From assembly GCA_016191525.1 (NCBI GenBank), contig JACPOK010000033.1, positions 930,001-994,000 of the forward strand: DNA of 64,000 nt, in the 5' to 3' direction. Below the pieces are notes generated by a model. It made no database searches. It saw only the letters and a list, made by a program, of their open reading frames with translations, and was not told where the DNA came from. Below are positions 1 through 7,502 of this stretch, one piece after another. This DNA comes from Burkholderiales bacterium (GTDB taxonomy: Bacteria > Pseudomonadota > Gammaproteobacteria > Burkholderiales > Burkholderiaceae_C). The position numbers and the translations under genes were made by a program. How positions within the stretch are numbered: position 1 is the first letter of the stretch; every line of letters starts with the position of its first letter.

Positions 1-1036
1 TCGTGACGTGGCGAAAGCAGAAGGCGGCGGCCTACAGAAGGCGATACGCGATAGAGGCGGGATATCCAAACTCAGATGTCTAGCCGCCCGCACAGACCCG
101 GAAATCGTTATTGAGCTCACCATGGCCGATGACGATTACGACCCGGATACTGATGAGCCGGAGTGGATATATTCGTTAGGGATCAGACAGGAACCACGAG
201 GCGATCGTCTACCGTATGTGGCGTTCGAAAAGGTATTTCGGCGAGGCGATGAAATCTTGGATCGTCCCAATCGATTTGATCAACGTGACCGCGCGCGTTT
301 GACCCAGACTGATTTAGAGCAGGTTAGCGCGAATGTGAAGTTTCGTGTCGTTGCAAAATTTCTTCAATCGATCACGTACCTTCATCTGGTCCCGCAACTC
401 ATCCGGTTCGCGGACAAATTTCAGGGAAATCAGCTGGAAGATGACCCCTATGGTCAGGGCTTTCTTGAACGCGTGGCAAAGACGACGGAAAAAGTTAGAG
501 CATCGCGTCTTAAACGGATTGAGGAAGCGCTCCGTGCCGCCGTTCCCCAAATGAAAGAGCTTCGTTTTGCCCGCGACTCCGCTAGCGGGCGCCCGCACTT
601 GGAGGCGCTGTATGTACATTGGCGCCCCAACGCAGGCTGGCAACGGGAGGATCAATTCTCGGACGGCACATTGAGGCTACTCGGTTTGCTTTGGTGCCTA
701 TTGGAGCGCGACTCGCTATTGCTCTTGGAGGAGCCCGAGCTCTCCTTAAACGCCGCGATTGTTCGACGCCTCCCCGGAATAATCGCCCGAATGCAGAGGT
801 CACGAGACCGCCAAGTGCTAATCAGCACACACAGCGACGACTTACTCGCAGATAGAGGCATCGACGCGGGTGAAGTTATTTTGTTGCAGCCGAATACCGA
901 AGGTACGGTAGTTAAGTTGGCGACCTCCGTGCCAGAAGTCTTAGCGTTGCTGGAAGGTGGAATGAGCATTGGCGAGGCGGTGCTGCCGCTTACGGCGTCT
1001 TCCACGTTATCGCAACTATCGATCTTTGACGCGTGA
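1..1036 (+). CDS. OLD/AAA_21-type ATPase, 5' truncated by the window edge
   Basis: This is the C-terminal part of an ABC/SMC-like ATPase of the OLD/AAA_21 type. Counting from a GTG at 8, the signature-like FSDGTLRLL lies near residues 217-225, Walker B LLLLEEPELSLN near 237-248, and the switch His in ISTHSDDLL at 275. No Walker A (GxxGxGKS/T) is present and the frame stays open to base 2, so the real start and the P-loop almost certainly lie upstream of the window. The stop overlaps the next start as TGATG, so the two are probably translationally coupled. Base composition is AT-richer than the genes beyond 3.4 kb. An ATPase of this kind paired with a TOPRIM-like partner recalls OLD, Gabija and PARIS-like phage-defence modules; that role is inferred. 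Confidence 0.8.
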   Translation, partial: RDVAKAEGGGLQKAIRDRGGISKLRCLAARTDPEIVIELTMADDDYDPDTDEPEWIYSLGIRQEPRGDRLPYVAFEKVFRRGDEILDRPNRFDQRDRARLTQTDLEQVSANVKFRVVAKFLQSITYLHLVPQLIRFADKFQGNQLEDDPYGQGFLERVAKTTEKVRASRLKRIEEALRAAVPQMKELRFARDSASGRPHLEALYVHWRPNAGWQREDQFSDGTLRLLGLLWCLLERDSLLLLEEPELSLNAAIVRRLPGIIARMQRSRDRQVLISTHSDDLLADRGIDAGEVILLQPNTEGTVVKLATSVPEVLALLEGGMSIGEAVLPLTASSTLSQLSIFDA

Positions 1037-1620
1037 TGGGTGCTGAGCTTGTCGTAGAGGACGAATTGTCGGAGGCGATACTCAAAAAGATATTGTTTTC
1101 CGAGAATCCAAACTTGGGCATAAACGCTGTTCGACTTACAAATGGATTTGGCCAAATCAAGAAGAACTTGCGCGCCTATAACAGCTTGGCAAGAATTCGA
1201 CCGGTCATTGTATTGACGGACCAAGACAATGTCGCTTGCGCGCCTGCTCTGCTTCAAGATTGGTTTCAGAACCTTGAGCAAGCGCCACACCTGACTTTCA
1301 GAATAGCTTCGCGTGAAACCGAAAGTTGGGTTATGGCGGACCGCGGCGCATTCGCCGAGTTTCTAGGCATTCAGGTGAATCTTGTCTCTGGGTATCCGGA
1401 CCAATTGCTTGATCCCAAACAATCGCTTTTGGAGCTAGCCGCTAGTTCTCCATCTCGCAACCTGCGAAAAGCGATGCTTCCTTCAGGCACCACTGCCAAG
1501 ATAGGTCCAGGCTACAACGATGTTCTATCGAATTTCGTTGCTGCGCGATGGAGTCCGACGCGCGCTGGTCAGAACTCTCCCAGCCTGTTACGGGCCATGA
1601 CTCGAATTGGTGCGCTGTAG
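1036..1620 (+). CDS. TOPRIM/DUF4276-like protein, partner of the ATPase
   Basis: A 194-residue protein starting at the ATG that overlaps the ATPase stop (TGATG); a GTG one codon earlier is also possible. The layout suggests a TOPRIM-like metal-binding fold of the DUF4276/OLD-nuclease kind: an acidic motif VVEDELSE near residues 6-13, a DxD-type strand VLTDQDN near 60-66, and the ETESWVMAD segment near 94-103 that resembles the E-x-E-x-W motif of DUF4276 proteins. Such proteins often sit directly after AAA_21 ATPases, where the ATPase is thought to sense or gate and the TOPRIM part to cut nucleic acid. The family call comes from motif memory, not a search; nuclease activity and a role in defence are inferred. 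Confidence 0.65.
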   Translation: MGAELVVEDELSEAILKKILFSENPNLGINAVRLTNGFGQIKKNLRAYNSLARIRPVIVLTDQDNVACAPALLQDWFQNLEQAPHLTFRIASRETESWVMADRGAFAEFLGIQVNLVSGYPDQLLDPKQSLLELAASSPSRNLRKAMLPSGTTAKIGPGYNDVLSNFVAARWSPTRAGQNSPSLLRAMTRIGAL

Positions 1621-1686
1621 CGACCACGTCGGCTTGATTTCGCATTGCTTTGCGGGCCGAGTAGCCTTAGCGAATGCCCAATCGCG

Positions 1687-3183
1687 TCACCGGTTTCCTC
1701 GCTTCGGTGTGCTTTCCTCCATCATCTGAGCGTGTCGAGATAGTACAAACGCCGCCTCAAGTAGATGTTCGACGACGTCAAGCATTGCATTGAGATTTTC
1801 CGCTGGAGGAATGTGGCCGCGATGAGCCGCAGCGTGGCCTGCATCAATGGCCGCCATGAGGGCCGGAACGCTTTTTTCCGTGATGTGTCCAGCACTCAAA
1901 AGCTTCTTGATCTTGCCGTCAAATCCATCTTGATCTCCCACAAGCTGAACTGCGGCCATGTCTATGACGGCGCGCAAACCCATCGCTGGCAATCCCTGCA
2001 AGCCCTGATCGAGGCCAGCATAAACCTCTTCTACCAAGTCACGAATTTCGGAAGGTAGCAGCTTTAACCACCTCGGCCGTTCGTGCTTTGATATTGATTT
2101 CATCGGCGCCTCTGCTTCTATGGGCGCTGACATTGGGAATGATGATTGGGTCCGGTCCCATTCCAAAAGCTGGGTGATCACTGATGCAAACGATTCGAAT
2201 GCCAACAATTTCTCGCTCGGAATGATGTAACTTATAGCCTTGGCCTCAGGATCGGATCGACCTACCCACCACTGAGTGGCCTCAATCATTACCGCAATTG
2301 TTTGGGCTACGACGCCCAAATCCCATCCCGTTCTTTTCGCCATCTGGCTAAAAAATATCTGTTCATCCAAAGTGACTCGGTATTGAGTTTTCAAGTACGC
2401 GAACAAAGTTTCTGTGCGCCCAAGTAGTTCTCGCGCAGCCTGTGCGTCCATCTTTATGAGAGCTCTAAGACCAACGAAGTAGCGCTGGCCTTCCTCTCTA
2501 ATTTTCCGAGTCCGCACCAGCCTATCAATCGCGTTAACTTCTTTATAGTGTTCAGCACGAAACCTCTTCTTTTCCACCCCGGTGCTGATGCTCGCAGCCT
2601 CCCCCAATAATCGCATCAGAATCTCGCCATCTTCTGAATCCAAATGGTTCGCGACGTGAGTCACGGTCTCGAGATTCGAACCCATCCTGCCTACCACTTC
2701 TGATGGTTGTTGCTTAAGCGCGGCATATATTGGACACTGCGTGTAGTGCTGTCCACTGGACGATTGCCAGTTCCATCGGGGGTCGTCTGAGACAGCGCCT
2801 TCATTCGCCAAACGTTCATGCGCCGCATCCCTGTCAATCTCATCTGAATACGGGCTTAGATAGGTCGCAAAATATCCAAAGCGTTCGTATGAAACTTCGG
2901 GGCAGAACCTAACGACCGCATGTCCGCTTTGTGATGTCTGCACAGCAGTGGATTGCTCCGCAGTTAGTGGCCAAAGATCGCTCTTCTTCCAAAATTGGAA
3001 GAGGGCGGACTCCTCCTCTTCCGGTATCCTGGTACTTCCTGCGTTGCCTAGTAGAGAAAGGCTCTGATAGAAGCGAGGGCATCTCCAAGCGCTCGCGTAT
3101 CCGCACCGCTCAGGAACCTTCTTTTTTTCACTGAGCGACGCATACCAGTCGAGATTGGGTACTTTAGAAGTTGGATAGACCAT
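1687..3183 (-). CDS. Conserved hypothetical protein with four spaced cysteines
   Basis: A 498-residue protein without a recognised catalytic domain. The N-terminal third has a pattern I associate with a widespread uncharacterised family: C27-x7-C35 (RCGYASAWRCPRFYQSL), then RFCPEVSYERFGYF with C94, an acidic DEIDRDAAHERL stretch, and YTQCPIYAAL with C150. The four cysteines could bind a metal, though this is not shown. The C-terminal half is helical and basic in places, with no signal peptide or membrane segment. It converges on the TOPRIM-like gene and shares that block's AT-richer composition, so it probably belongs to the same accessory segment. Function unknown. Confidence 0.75.
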   Translation of the reverse strand: MVYPTSKVPNLDWYASLSEKKKVPERCGYASAWRCPRFYQSLSLLGNAGSTRIPEEEESALFQFWKKSDLWPLTAEQSTAVQTSQSGHAVVRFCPEVSYERFGYFATYLSPYSDEIDRDAAHERLANEGAVSDDPRWNWQSSSGQHYTQCPIYAALKQQPSEVVGRMGSNLETVTHVANHLDSEDGEILMRLLGEAASISTGVEKKRFRAEHYKEVNAIDRLVRTRKIREEGQRYFVGLRALIKMDAQAARELLGRTETLFAYLKTQYRVTLDEQIFFSQMAKRTGWDLGVVAQTIAVMIEATQWWVGRSDPEAKAISYIIPSEKLLAFESFASVITQLLEWDRTQSSFPMSAPIEAEAPMKSISKHERPRWLKLLPSEIRDLVEEVYAGLDQGLQGLPAMGLRAVIDMAAVQLVGDQDGFDGKIKKLLSAGHITEKSVPALMAAIDAGHAAAHRGHIPPAENLNAMLDVVEHLLEAAFVLSRHAQMMEESTPKRGNR

Positions 3184-3296
3184 GTTGCCCTCCGCAGAAT
3201 TCTTGCTCCACCATCACCAATAGCGCCGATGACACCATGCACCGTCGTGAGTGAAGATGCGACCCGTTCCCGACAAAATTGGATGGATCGCAGTAT

Positions 3297-3310
3297 GTTA
3301 CCTAGGCAAC
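3297..3310. promoter_or_regulatory. Imperfect palindrome upstream of the 498-residue protein
   Basis: GTTACCTAGGCAAC reads as GTT-n-CCTAGG-n-AAC, with 12 of 14 bases symmetric. It lies in the 245-bp gap (3184-3428) between the divergent unknown gene and the GNAT gene, about 115 bp upstream of the minus-strand start. It could be an operator, but no partner regulator is visible. I see nothing else in this gap. Confidence 0.3.
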
Positions 3311-3428
3311 ACCAATCTCCTAGCGTGTGCAAAACCGGCAAAAAGCAGCCGCGTCAGTTTGCCTACACATATTTCTTGGCGGTAGCCTCGCGGGCCCGTT
3401 GAGTGCACCTGAGTAGTATGTTTCCCCC

Positions 3429-3860
3429 ATGCCCCCCACCCTCCCCTTCACCATCTCCCCCGCCACCGAAGAAGAAGTCCGCTCCGGTGACCTCGGCCAG
3501 CACTTGCGCGAGTTCAACTACCGCTCCGTCGGCGAGTACCCGCAGCAGGAAGGCATCCGCCTCAATGCCAAAGATGCCGATGGCGAGTTGGTGGGCGGCT
3601 TGCGCGCCATCGTGTTCCTGCACTGGCTGCGCGTGGAGGTGGTGTGGGTGGCCGATGCGGCACGCGGCCAGGGGCTGGGCTCGCGCCTGCTGGCGCAGGC
3701 CGAGGCGCAGGCGCGCGGCATGGGCGCCATCGGCGCGGCGCTAGAGACGTTCACTTGGCAGGCGCCGGGGTTCTATGCCAAGCAGGGCTATGTGGAATCC
3801 GGGCGCATCACGGACTACGCCAAGGGCTACGACCTGATCACGATGAGCAAGCGGTTCTAG
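3429..3860 (+). CDS. GNAT family N-acetyltransferase
   Basis: A 143-residue single-domain GNAT enzyme, expected to move an acetyl group from acetyl-CoA to an amine. The acetyl-CoA pyrophosphate loop is seen as ARGQGLGSRLL (R79-G80-Q81-G82-L83-G84), preceded by the strand VEVVWVADA. The family's C-terminal segment follows as FYAKQGYVESGRI near 115-128. Length is normal for the fold and the substrate cannot be told. It is the first gene of typical high-GC composition after the AT-richer left edge. A copy of the 26-bp dispersed repeat follows the stop by about 20 bp. Confidence 0.88.
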   Translation: MPPTLPFTISPATEEEVRSGDLGQHLREFNYRSVGEYPQQEGIRLNAKDADGELVGGLRAIVFLHWLRVEVVWVADAARGQGLGSRLLAQAEAQARGMGAIGAALETFTWQAPGFYAKQGYVESGRITDYAKGYDLITMSKRF

Positions 3861-3879
3861 AAAACTCAAAAGCCCTCAC

Positions 3880-3905
3880 GCACATCCCGCGCGGCTTGCG
3901 GGCAC
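3880..3905 (+). repeat. Dispersed 26-bp element, copy 1 (3' of GNAT)
   Basis: This copy of the element GCACAnnCCGCGCGnCTTGCGGGCAC starts 20 bp after the GNAT stop codon. Similarity to copy 2 extends on both sides, with about 36 of 44 bases equal over 3872-3915. The sequence can fold through CCCGC/GCGGG. Two further copies lie at 6326-6351 and 43111-43136, each just after a stop codon. Confidence 0.6.
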
Positions 3906-4011
3906 AAAAAGGCCCGGAAGGCGCATGGATAGTGCGTGAGCGCATCACGATGAGCAGACGGTTCGGGCGCTGAATCAGGTTCCCGTACCATCGCCGGATG
4001 GAGCACAACTC

Positions 4012-4509
4012 ATGGCACTCGATCCACGCTTTAAGCAACTCAGCAATGTTCGCACCGAACATCTTTTCGACGTCGCCATCGATCTGCAGCGCCCCTTGAA
4101 TATCGGCGACGGCCCGCTCGGCCGCCGGGTGTTCTTCGGCGCCGCCGGCGGCACGTTTGAAGGCCCCAGAGTTCGGGGCCAGGTGCTGCCGGTGGGCGGC
4201 GACTGGGCGCTGTTCCGCCCTGATGGCGTGATGGTGCTGGACGTGCGCCTGACATTGCGCACGCACGACGACGCGCTGGTGCAGATGACGTACAGCGGGC
4301 GCTTCTGCCCGCCGCCCGAACTGCGGGCCGCCATCGCCGATGTGGCGCACCGGCACGAGATCGACCCCGCGCGCTACTACTTCAAGACCAACCCGCTGTT
4401 CGAGACCGGCGCGAAAGACTACACCTGGATGAACGACATCGTCTGCGTGGGCACCGGCTACCTCATCGAAGGCGGCATTGCGTACAGCGTGGCGCGGGTG
4501 GTGCAATGA
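4012..4509 (+). CDS. DUF3237 domain protein
   Basis: A 165-residue protein that matches DUF3237 along its whole length: LFDVAIDLQRPLNIGDGPLG near the start, the GGTFEGPRVRGQVLPVGGDW strand pair, LDVRLTLRTHDDALVQM, and the closing YYFKTNPLFETG and WMNDIVCVGTG motifs. These are small cytoplasmic beta-barrel proteins of unknown biochemical role, often found near catabolic genes. The stop overlaps the next start as ATGA, so it is co-transcribed and probably coupled with the following unknown gene. An ATG at 4012 follows within about 40 bp of the remnant-like tail sequence at 3941-3969. Confidence 0.85.
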   Translation: MALDPRFKQLSNVRTEHLFDVAIDLQRPLNIGDGPLGRRVFFGAAGGTFEGPRVRGQVLPVGGDWALFRPDGVMVLDVRLTLRTHDDALVQMTYSGRFCPPPELRAAIADVAHRHEIDPARYYFKTNPLFETGAKDYTWMNDIVCVGTGYLIEGGIAYSVARVVQ

Positions 4510-5408
4510 GCCTTATGAAGACTGGCGGTACCCGGCGCGATCTGATGCAGACGCGCTATCGCTCATGGACGACGACGCCCGGCGCCGAAGCCAGCTACTA
4601 CCATCGCGTGAGCTGGCATCCCCTGGCCACCACCCGCGTGATTGTCCAGAAAATCGTACGCAGCACGAAGCTGCAGGGTCAAGCCACCTTGCGCGCGTAT
4701 TACTGGGAGCTATGGGAGGTGCTGGGGCCGGCTCACCGGCGCACGGTCTACCCGTACACCATCGGCGACGACACCAGCCGGGCAGGGGGGGGCTCCCTGT
4801 TCTATCTCTCCGAAGGCAGTGGCCAGGAAGCCGCGCTCAAGGGCAATGTCCGGTTCCAGGTGGGCTCCACCGTCGAGGCACAGGTTCCGTTCATCATGAT
4901 TACGCAGCCTACGGCGCGCCGGGCGCCAGGTGCCGTCGAGATCTTTCCGGACGTAACCACGGTGAAGCACGATGTGTTCACCGACAAGGCGAGCGAACCG
5001 GGAACTTTCAAGATTTACGGGGAGGTTTATGAATTGACACTGGCGGACTGCAGGAATCACCTTGGCTGGCTCAATGGATTCAGGGCTTTTTCCGATGACT
5101 TTCTTCCTTTCACCGCGGGCATCCTGCCTGCCCGCAGGGGTTCGGAATACAAGCCGAAACCCGAACCGACGCTCACCCGCTATGAGGCTGGCCAGTTCGT
5201 CGGAAGGAAAGGACAGATGACAACCATTGAACGCGAGTTCCCCAGCAGCCGCACCCACGTGACCTACCCTGTCAGCCGTGCTGGCACCCTTGTCCACAAC
5301 GCGCCGAACCAGCAACCCAGGCTGGGGGTAGCGATGAAGAGCGCCCGTCCGAAGCCGAAGGCCGACAGGCCGGTGCCCGCGGACCGGGACGGTGTCGGGT
5401 TGCTTTAG
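4506..5408 (+). CDS. Hypothetical protein, 300 residues
   Basis: It starts at the ATG that overlaps the DUF3237 stop (ATGA). It has no signal peptide, membrane segment or catalytic motif that I recognise. The middle part is beta-rich and mentions strands such as GNVRFQVGSTVEAQVPFIMI; the C-terminus is basic and Pro-rich (PKPKADRPVPADRDG). Two candidate starts exist (residues 1 and 4). The tight overlap suggests a function linked to DUF3237, but none can be named. The sequence after the stop to 5609 holds nothing I can identify. Confidence 0.6.
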   Translation: MSLMKTGGTRRDLMQTRYRSWTTTPGAEASYYHRVSWHPLATTRVIVQKIVRSTKLQGQATLRAYYWELWEVLGPAHRRTVYPYTIGDDTSRAGGGSLFYLSEGSGQEAALKGNVRFQVGSTVEAQVPFIMITQPTARRAPGAVEIFPDVTTVKHDVFTDKASEPGTFKIYGEVYELTLADCRNHLGWLNGFRAFSDDFLPFTAGILPARRGSEYKPKPEPTLTRYEAGQFVGRKGQMTTIEREFPSSRTHVTYPVSRAGTLVHNAPNQQPRLGVAMKSARPKPKADRPVPADRDGVGLL

Positions 5409-5609
5409 GGCACGAACGCTCCCATGGGCGCGGCGACGCGTCGAGCATCCCCAGAACTGCGTCCCCGCCCACCTTGAATGCCTTCCATTGCTTGCATTGC
5501 ACGAGGTCACGTCCGCCACGGGCAACGCCGGCAAGCTCATTCCGCGCGCTCTCAGATAGGATGTCTCAACTGGCCCGAAGGCCACCACACAAGACACAGG
5601 AGCAAGGGG

Positions 5610-6308
5610 ATGCAGCGGTTAGTTGTCGTGATGGCCTTGCTGGCCTTCCCATACTCCGCCCACGCCACGCCCAAGCCGGCGGAATACTTCGAGACGCCCG
5701 AGGTGTTCATGGCCGTGCGGTTCGACGCCAACAGCGTTGATTCGCAAAACTACCGGCTGCGCATGGCGTTTCGGCCGTCGGGCCTGGTGATGGGTGCGGC
5801 CCACACCACGTTCAGCCGGAGAAATCACGCCCTCGCTCGCCCGGCGATGTTCTTTGTGTTGCAGCGCACTCGCCAGGGCTACCGCGTGGTGGAAGAGAGC
5901 CCGCTGTTCGCCTTGGCGGACAACTGCGATCTGGACGAAGTCGAAAGCCAGGCGGCCGACCGGTTCTCGGCGCGCTTTTCTTGCGGGGACGCCTGGGGCA
6001 GCGGCCGCGACACCTTCCGCTTTGCCTTGCGGGGCGGCGAGTGGACGCTGGCCGGGCGCGACCAGGATGCATTCAAGTACGTAGGCCCCACCGCCGACCT
6101 GAAAAATCCCGGGCAGCAGGCGCCGCTGTATGGCCAGGTGGCCGGGTCTTCCAGAAACTACCTGACAGGCCAGGTGACGAACGAAACCTTTCGCTATGAC
6201 GCCAAGGCGGGCGCTGTCGTGTCGACAGCCAAGGTTCAGGACAAGGCGCCCGTGCGCCGGCTCACGCTCAAGACCCTGGCGCCGGGCTATCGCTTTAAGG
6301 ATTTGTAG
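5610..6308 (+). CDS. Exported hypothetical protein, 232 residues
   Basis: I chose the ATG at 5610 over an upstream in-frame start because it follows AGGAGCAAGGGG and begins a clear Sec signal peptide, MQRLVVVMALLAFPYSAHA, with a signal peptidase I site after AHA. The mature protein is about 213 residues, soluble and probably periplasmic or secreted. It has two cysteines (in ADNCDLDE and RFSCGDAWG) that could form a disulfide. No family is recognised. Copy 2 of the 26-bp repeat and a GGGCAC/GTGCCC hairpin follow the stop. Confidence 0.7.
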   Translation: MQRLVVVMALLAFPYSAHATPKPAEYFETPEVFMAVRFDANSVDSQNYRLRMAFRPSGLVMGAAHTTFSRRNHALARPAMFFVLQRTRQGYRVVEESPLFALADNCDLDEVESQAADRFSARFSCGDAWGSGRDTFRFALRGGEWTLAGRDQDAFKYVGPTADLKNPGQQAPLYGQVAGSSRNYLTGQVTNETFRYDAKAGAVVSTAKVQDKAPVRRLTLKTLAPGYRFKDL

Positions 6309-6325
6309 TCCAGCCAAAGCCTCAC

Positions 6326-6351
6326 GCACATTCCGCGCGCCTTATGGGCAC
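6326..6351 (+). repeat. Dispersed 26-bp element, copy 2, with hairpin
   Basis: This copy begins 18 bp after the stop of the exported protein. Its right end forms a perfect hairpin GGGCAC-AAAA-GTGCCC at 6346-6361. No T-tract follows, so it is not a classical intrinsic terminator, but its place after a stop codon fits an RNA 3'-end or terminator-like role. Confidence 0.6.
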
Positions 6352-6462
6352 AAAAGTGCCCGCAAGCCGCGCCAGCTGTGCATAAGTGGCTTGCGGCGTG
6401 TGACGCAATGCCGTGCCTTCCGCTGCATGGACACGTATCGTCCCCACAAGGAGAAGCCGACC

Positions 6463-7302
6463 GTGATAAGAGAACAGAGCCCGTGCGAAGGCCGTGAACA
6501 TGGCCAGGCGCACAACCACCCCAAGGTCAACACCGACACCAAGGCGGCATTCAAGACAGCCGCCGCGAATTCAGGCAACCCGTGGGCCGGCAAAGTGGCC
6601 CAGGCGGCGATTGCCAGCAACACCAAGACCGCCGAGAAGACGGCGCACAAAGCCGCCGAATCGGCGGCCGCCATCGCAGGCAACGCGGCTGCAGGCACCG
6701 CAGCCAATGGCACCGGCGCGGCGCAGCCGGTGCCCATCCCGATCGCATCCGCCGTGCCGCAGGTTCCCATCGCAGCCGCAAGCAACCCTGCCCTGGCGGA
6801 CAATTCGAACGCGGCTGCGGCGGCAGCAGCAGCCGCCGCCGCAGCCGCAGCCGCGAACTCCAAGGCTGCCGAGTCCGACGACGAAGTGGCGGCTGACGGG
6901 TGGGAGGACTGCTCAGACACACCCGTGGGCAACAGCGAGTTCCTGCGTTGGCTCAAGGGCTTGACGGACAGGCGCCATGCGAAAGGCTATGTGCTTAAGT
7001 TGGGCAAGGTGCACGGCGGCAAAAAAACCGTGCTGTTCCCGATTACGGTGATCCTGGAAAAGGAGGAGCAGAAGAACATGACGTTCACGTTTCATGCCCA
7101 CCCCACCGCTGCGGCGGCCACCATGGGCAACACCGGGGCGTCACAGGCGCACTTCAAGCCGCACGATGACTCCCCGGTCCACATTTACGCCCACGATGTG
7201 GTGCTGCACCTCGCCCTCAAGGAGCTGTTTGCCGAATGCGTGAGGCACGCCAAGGATTACGCCAAGACGCTGAGCAAGGCACCCAAAAAATTCAACGGGT
7301 AG
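6463..7302 (+). CDS. Ala-rich hypothetical protein, 279 residues
   Basis: A GTG start at 6463 is preferred: AAGGAG at 6449-6454 is placed 8 bases upstream. An ATG at 6427 in the same frame is the alternative. The first half is low-complexity and rich in Ala, Asn and Lys (repeated KTA, AAA and NGT units) and contains a run of 15 alanines near residue 120. The C-terminal half looks folded, with WLKGLTDRRHAKGYVLKLG, an FPITVILEKEE strand and a helical end DVVLHLALKELFAECVRHAK. There is no export signal. Function unknown. Its stop overlaps the end of the opposite-strand 62-residue ORF by 11 bp. Confidence 0.6.
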   Translation: MIREQSPCEGREHGQAHNHPKVNTDTKAAFKTAAANSGNPWAGKVAQAAIASNTKTAEKTAHKAAESAAAIAGNAAAGTAANGTGAAQPVPIPIASAVPQVPIAAASNPALADNSNAAAAAAAAAAAAAAANSKAAESDDEVAADGWEDCSDTPVGNSEFLRWLKGLTDRRHAKGYVLKLGKVHGGKKTVLFPITVILEKEEQKNMTFTFHAHPTAAAATMGNTGASQAHFKPHDDSPVHIYAHDVVLHLALKELFAECVRHAKDYAKTLSKAPKKFNG

Positions 7303-7480
7303 CGCGTGGTGGCGCGGCCGCCAGCGAGGAAGCATGCCGGATGCGGCGCAGCGAATCGCGGGCCATCAGGTAGGCCCGGATCTGCTTCTCGCTCATGTAG
7401 GCGGGCCCGCGCGGGCGGCTCATCGCCCTGCGGGCCGGCGCCGCGTTTTCAGGCAAGGAAGAAGCAAACCGTGCTTGCAT
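7292..7480 (-). CDS. Small ORF at the end of the Hsp20 operon, 62 residues
   Basis: The ATG at 7480 is preceded by AGGAGG with a 5-base spacer (AGGAGGTGATCATG), close to a full Shine-Dalgarno match, and lies 22 bp after the second hsp20 stop. The product is short and basic, with a conserved-looking core GPAYMSEKQIRAYLMARDSL. No family is recognised. The strong ribosome binding site and the operon position argue that it is made, perhaps under heat stress with the two Hsp20 genes. Confidence 0.55.
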   Translation of the reverse strand: MQARFASSLPENAAPARRAMSRPRGPAYMSEKQIRAYLMARDSLRRIRHASSLAAAPPRATR

Positions 7481-7502
7481 GATCACCTCCTGCCCGCTGG
7501 GC

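Noticed and set aside
2660-2690. TTCGAACCC-like sequence resembling a tRNA T-loop
   Set aside because: No cloverleaf can be made around it, and it lies within the coding frame of the 498-residue protein.
5478-5609. Upstream in-frame start of the exported 232-residue protein
   Set aside because: The ATG at 5610 has a good ribosome binding site and opens a clear signal peptide, which the longer form would bury.
6800-6860. GCC/GCA repeat as a possible regulatory or mobile repeat
   Set aside because: It encodes the alanine run of the 279-residue protein and has no terminal repeats.
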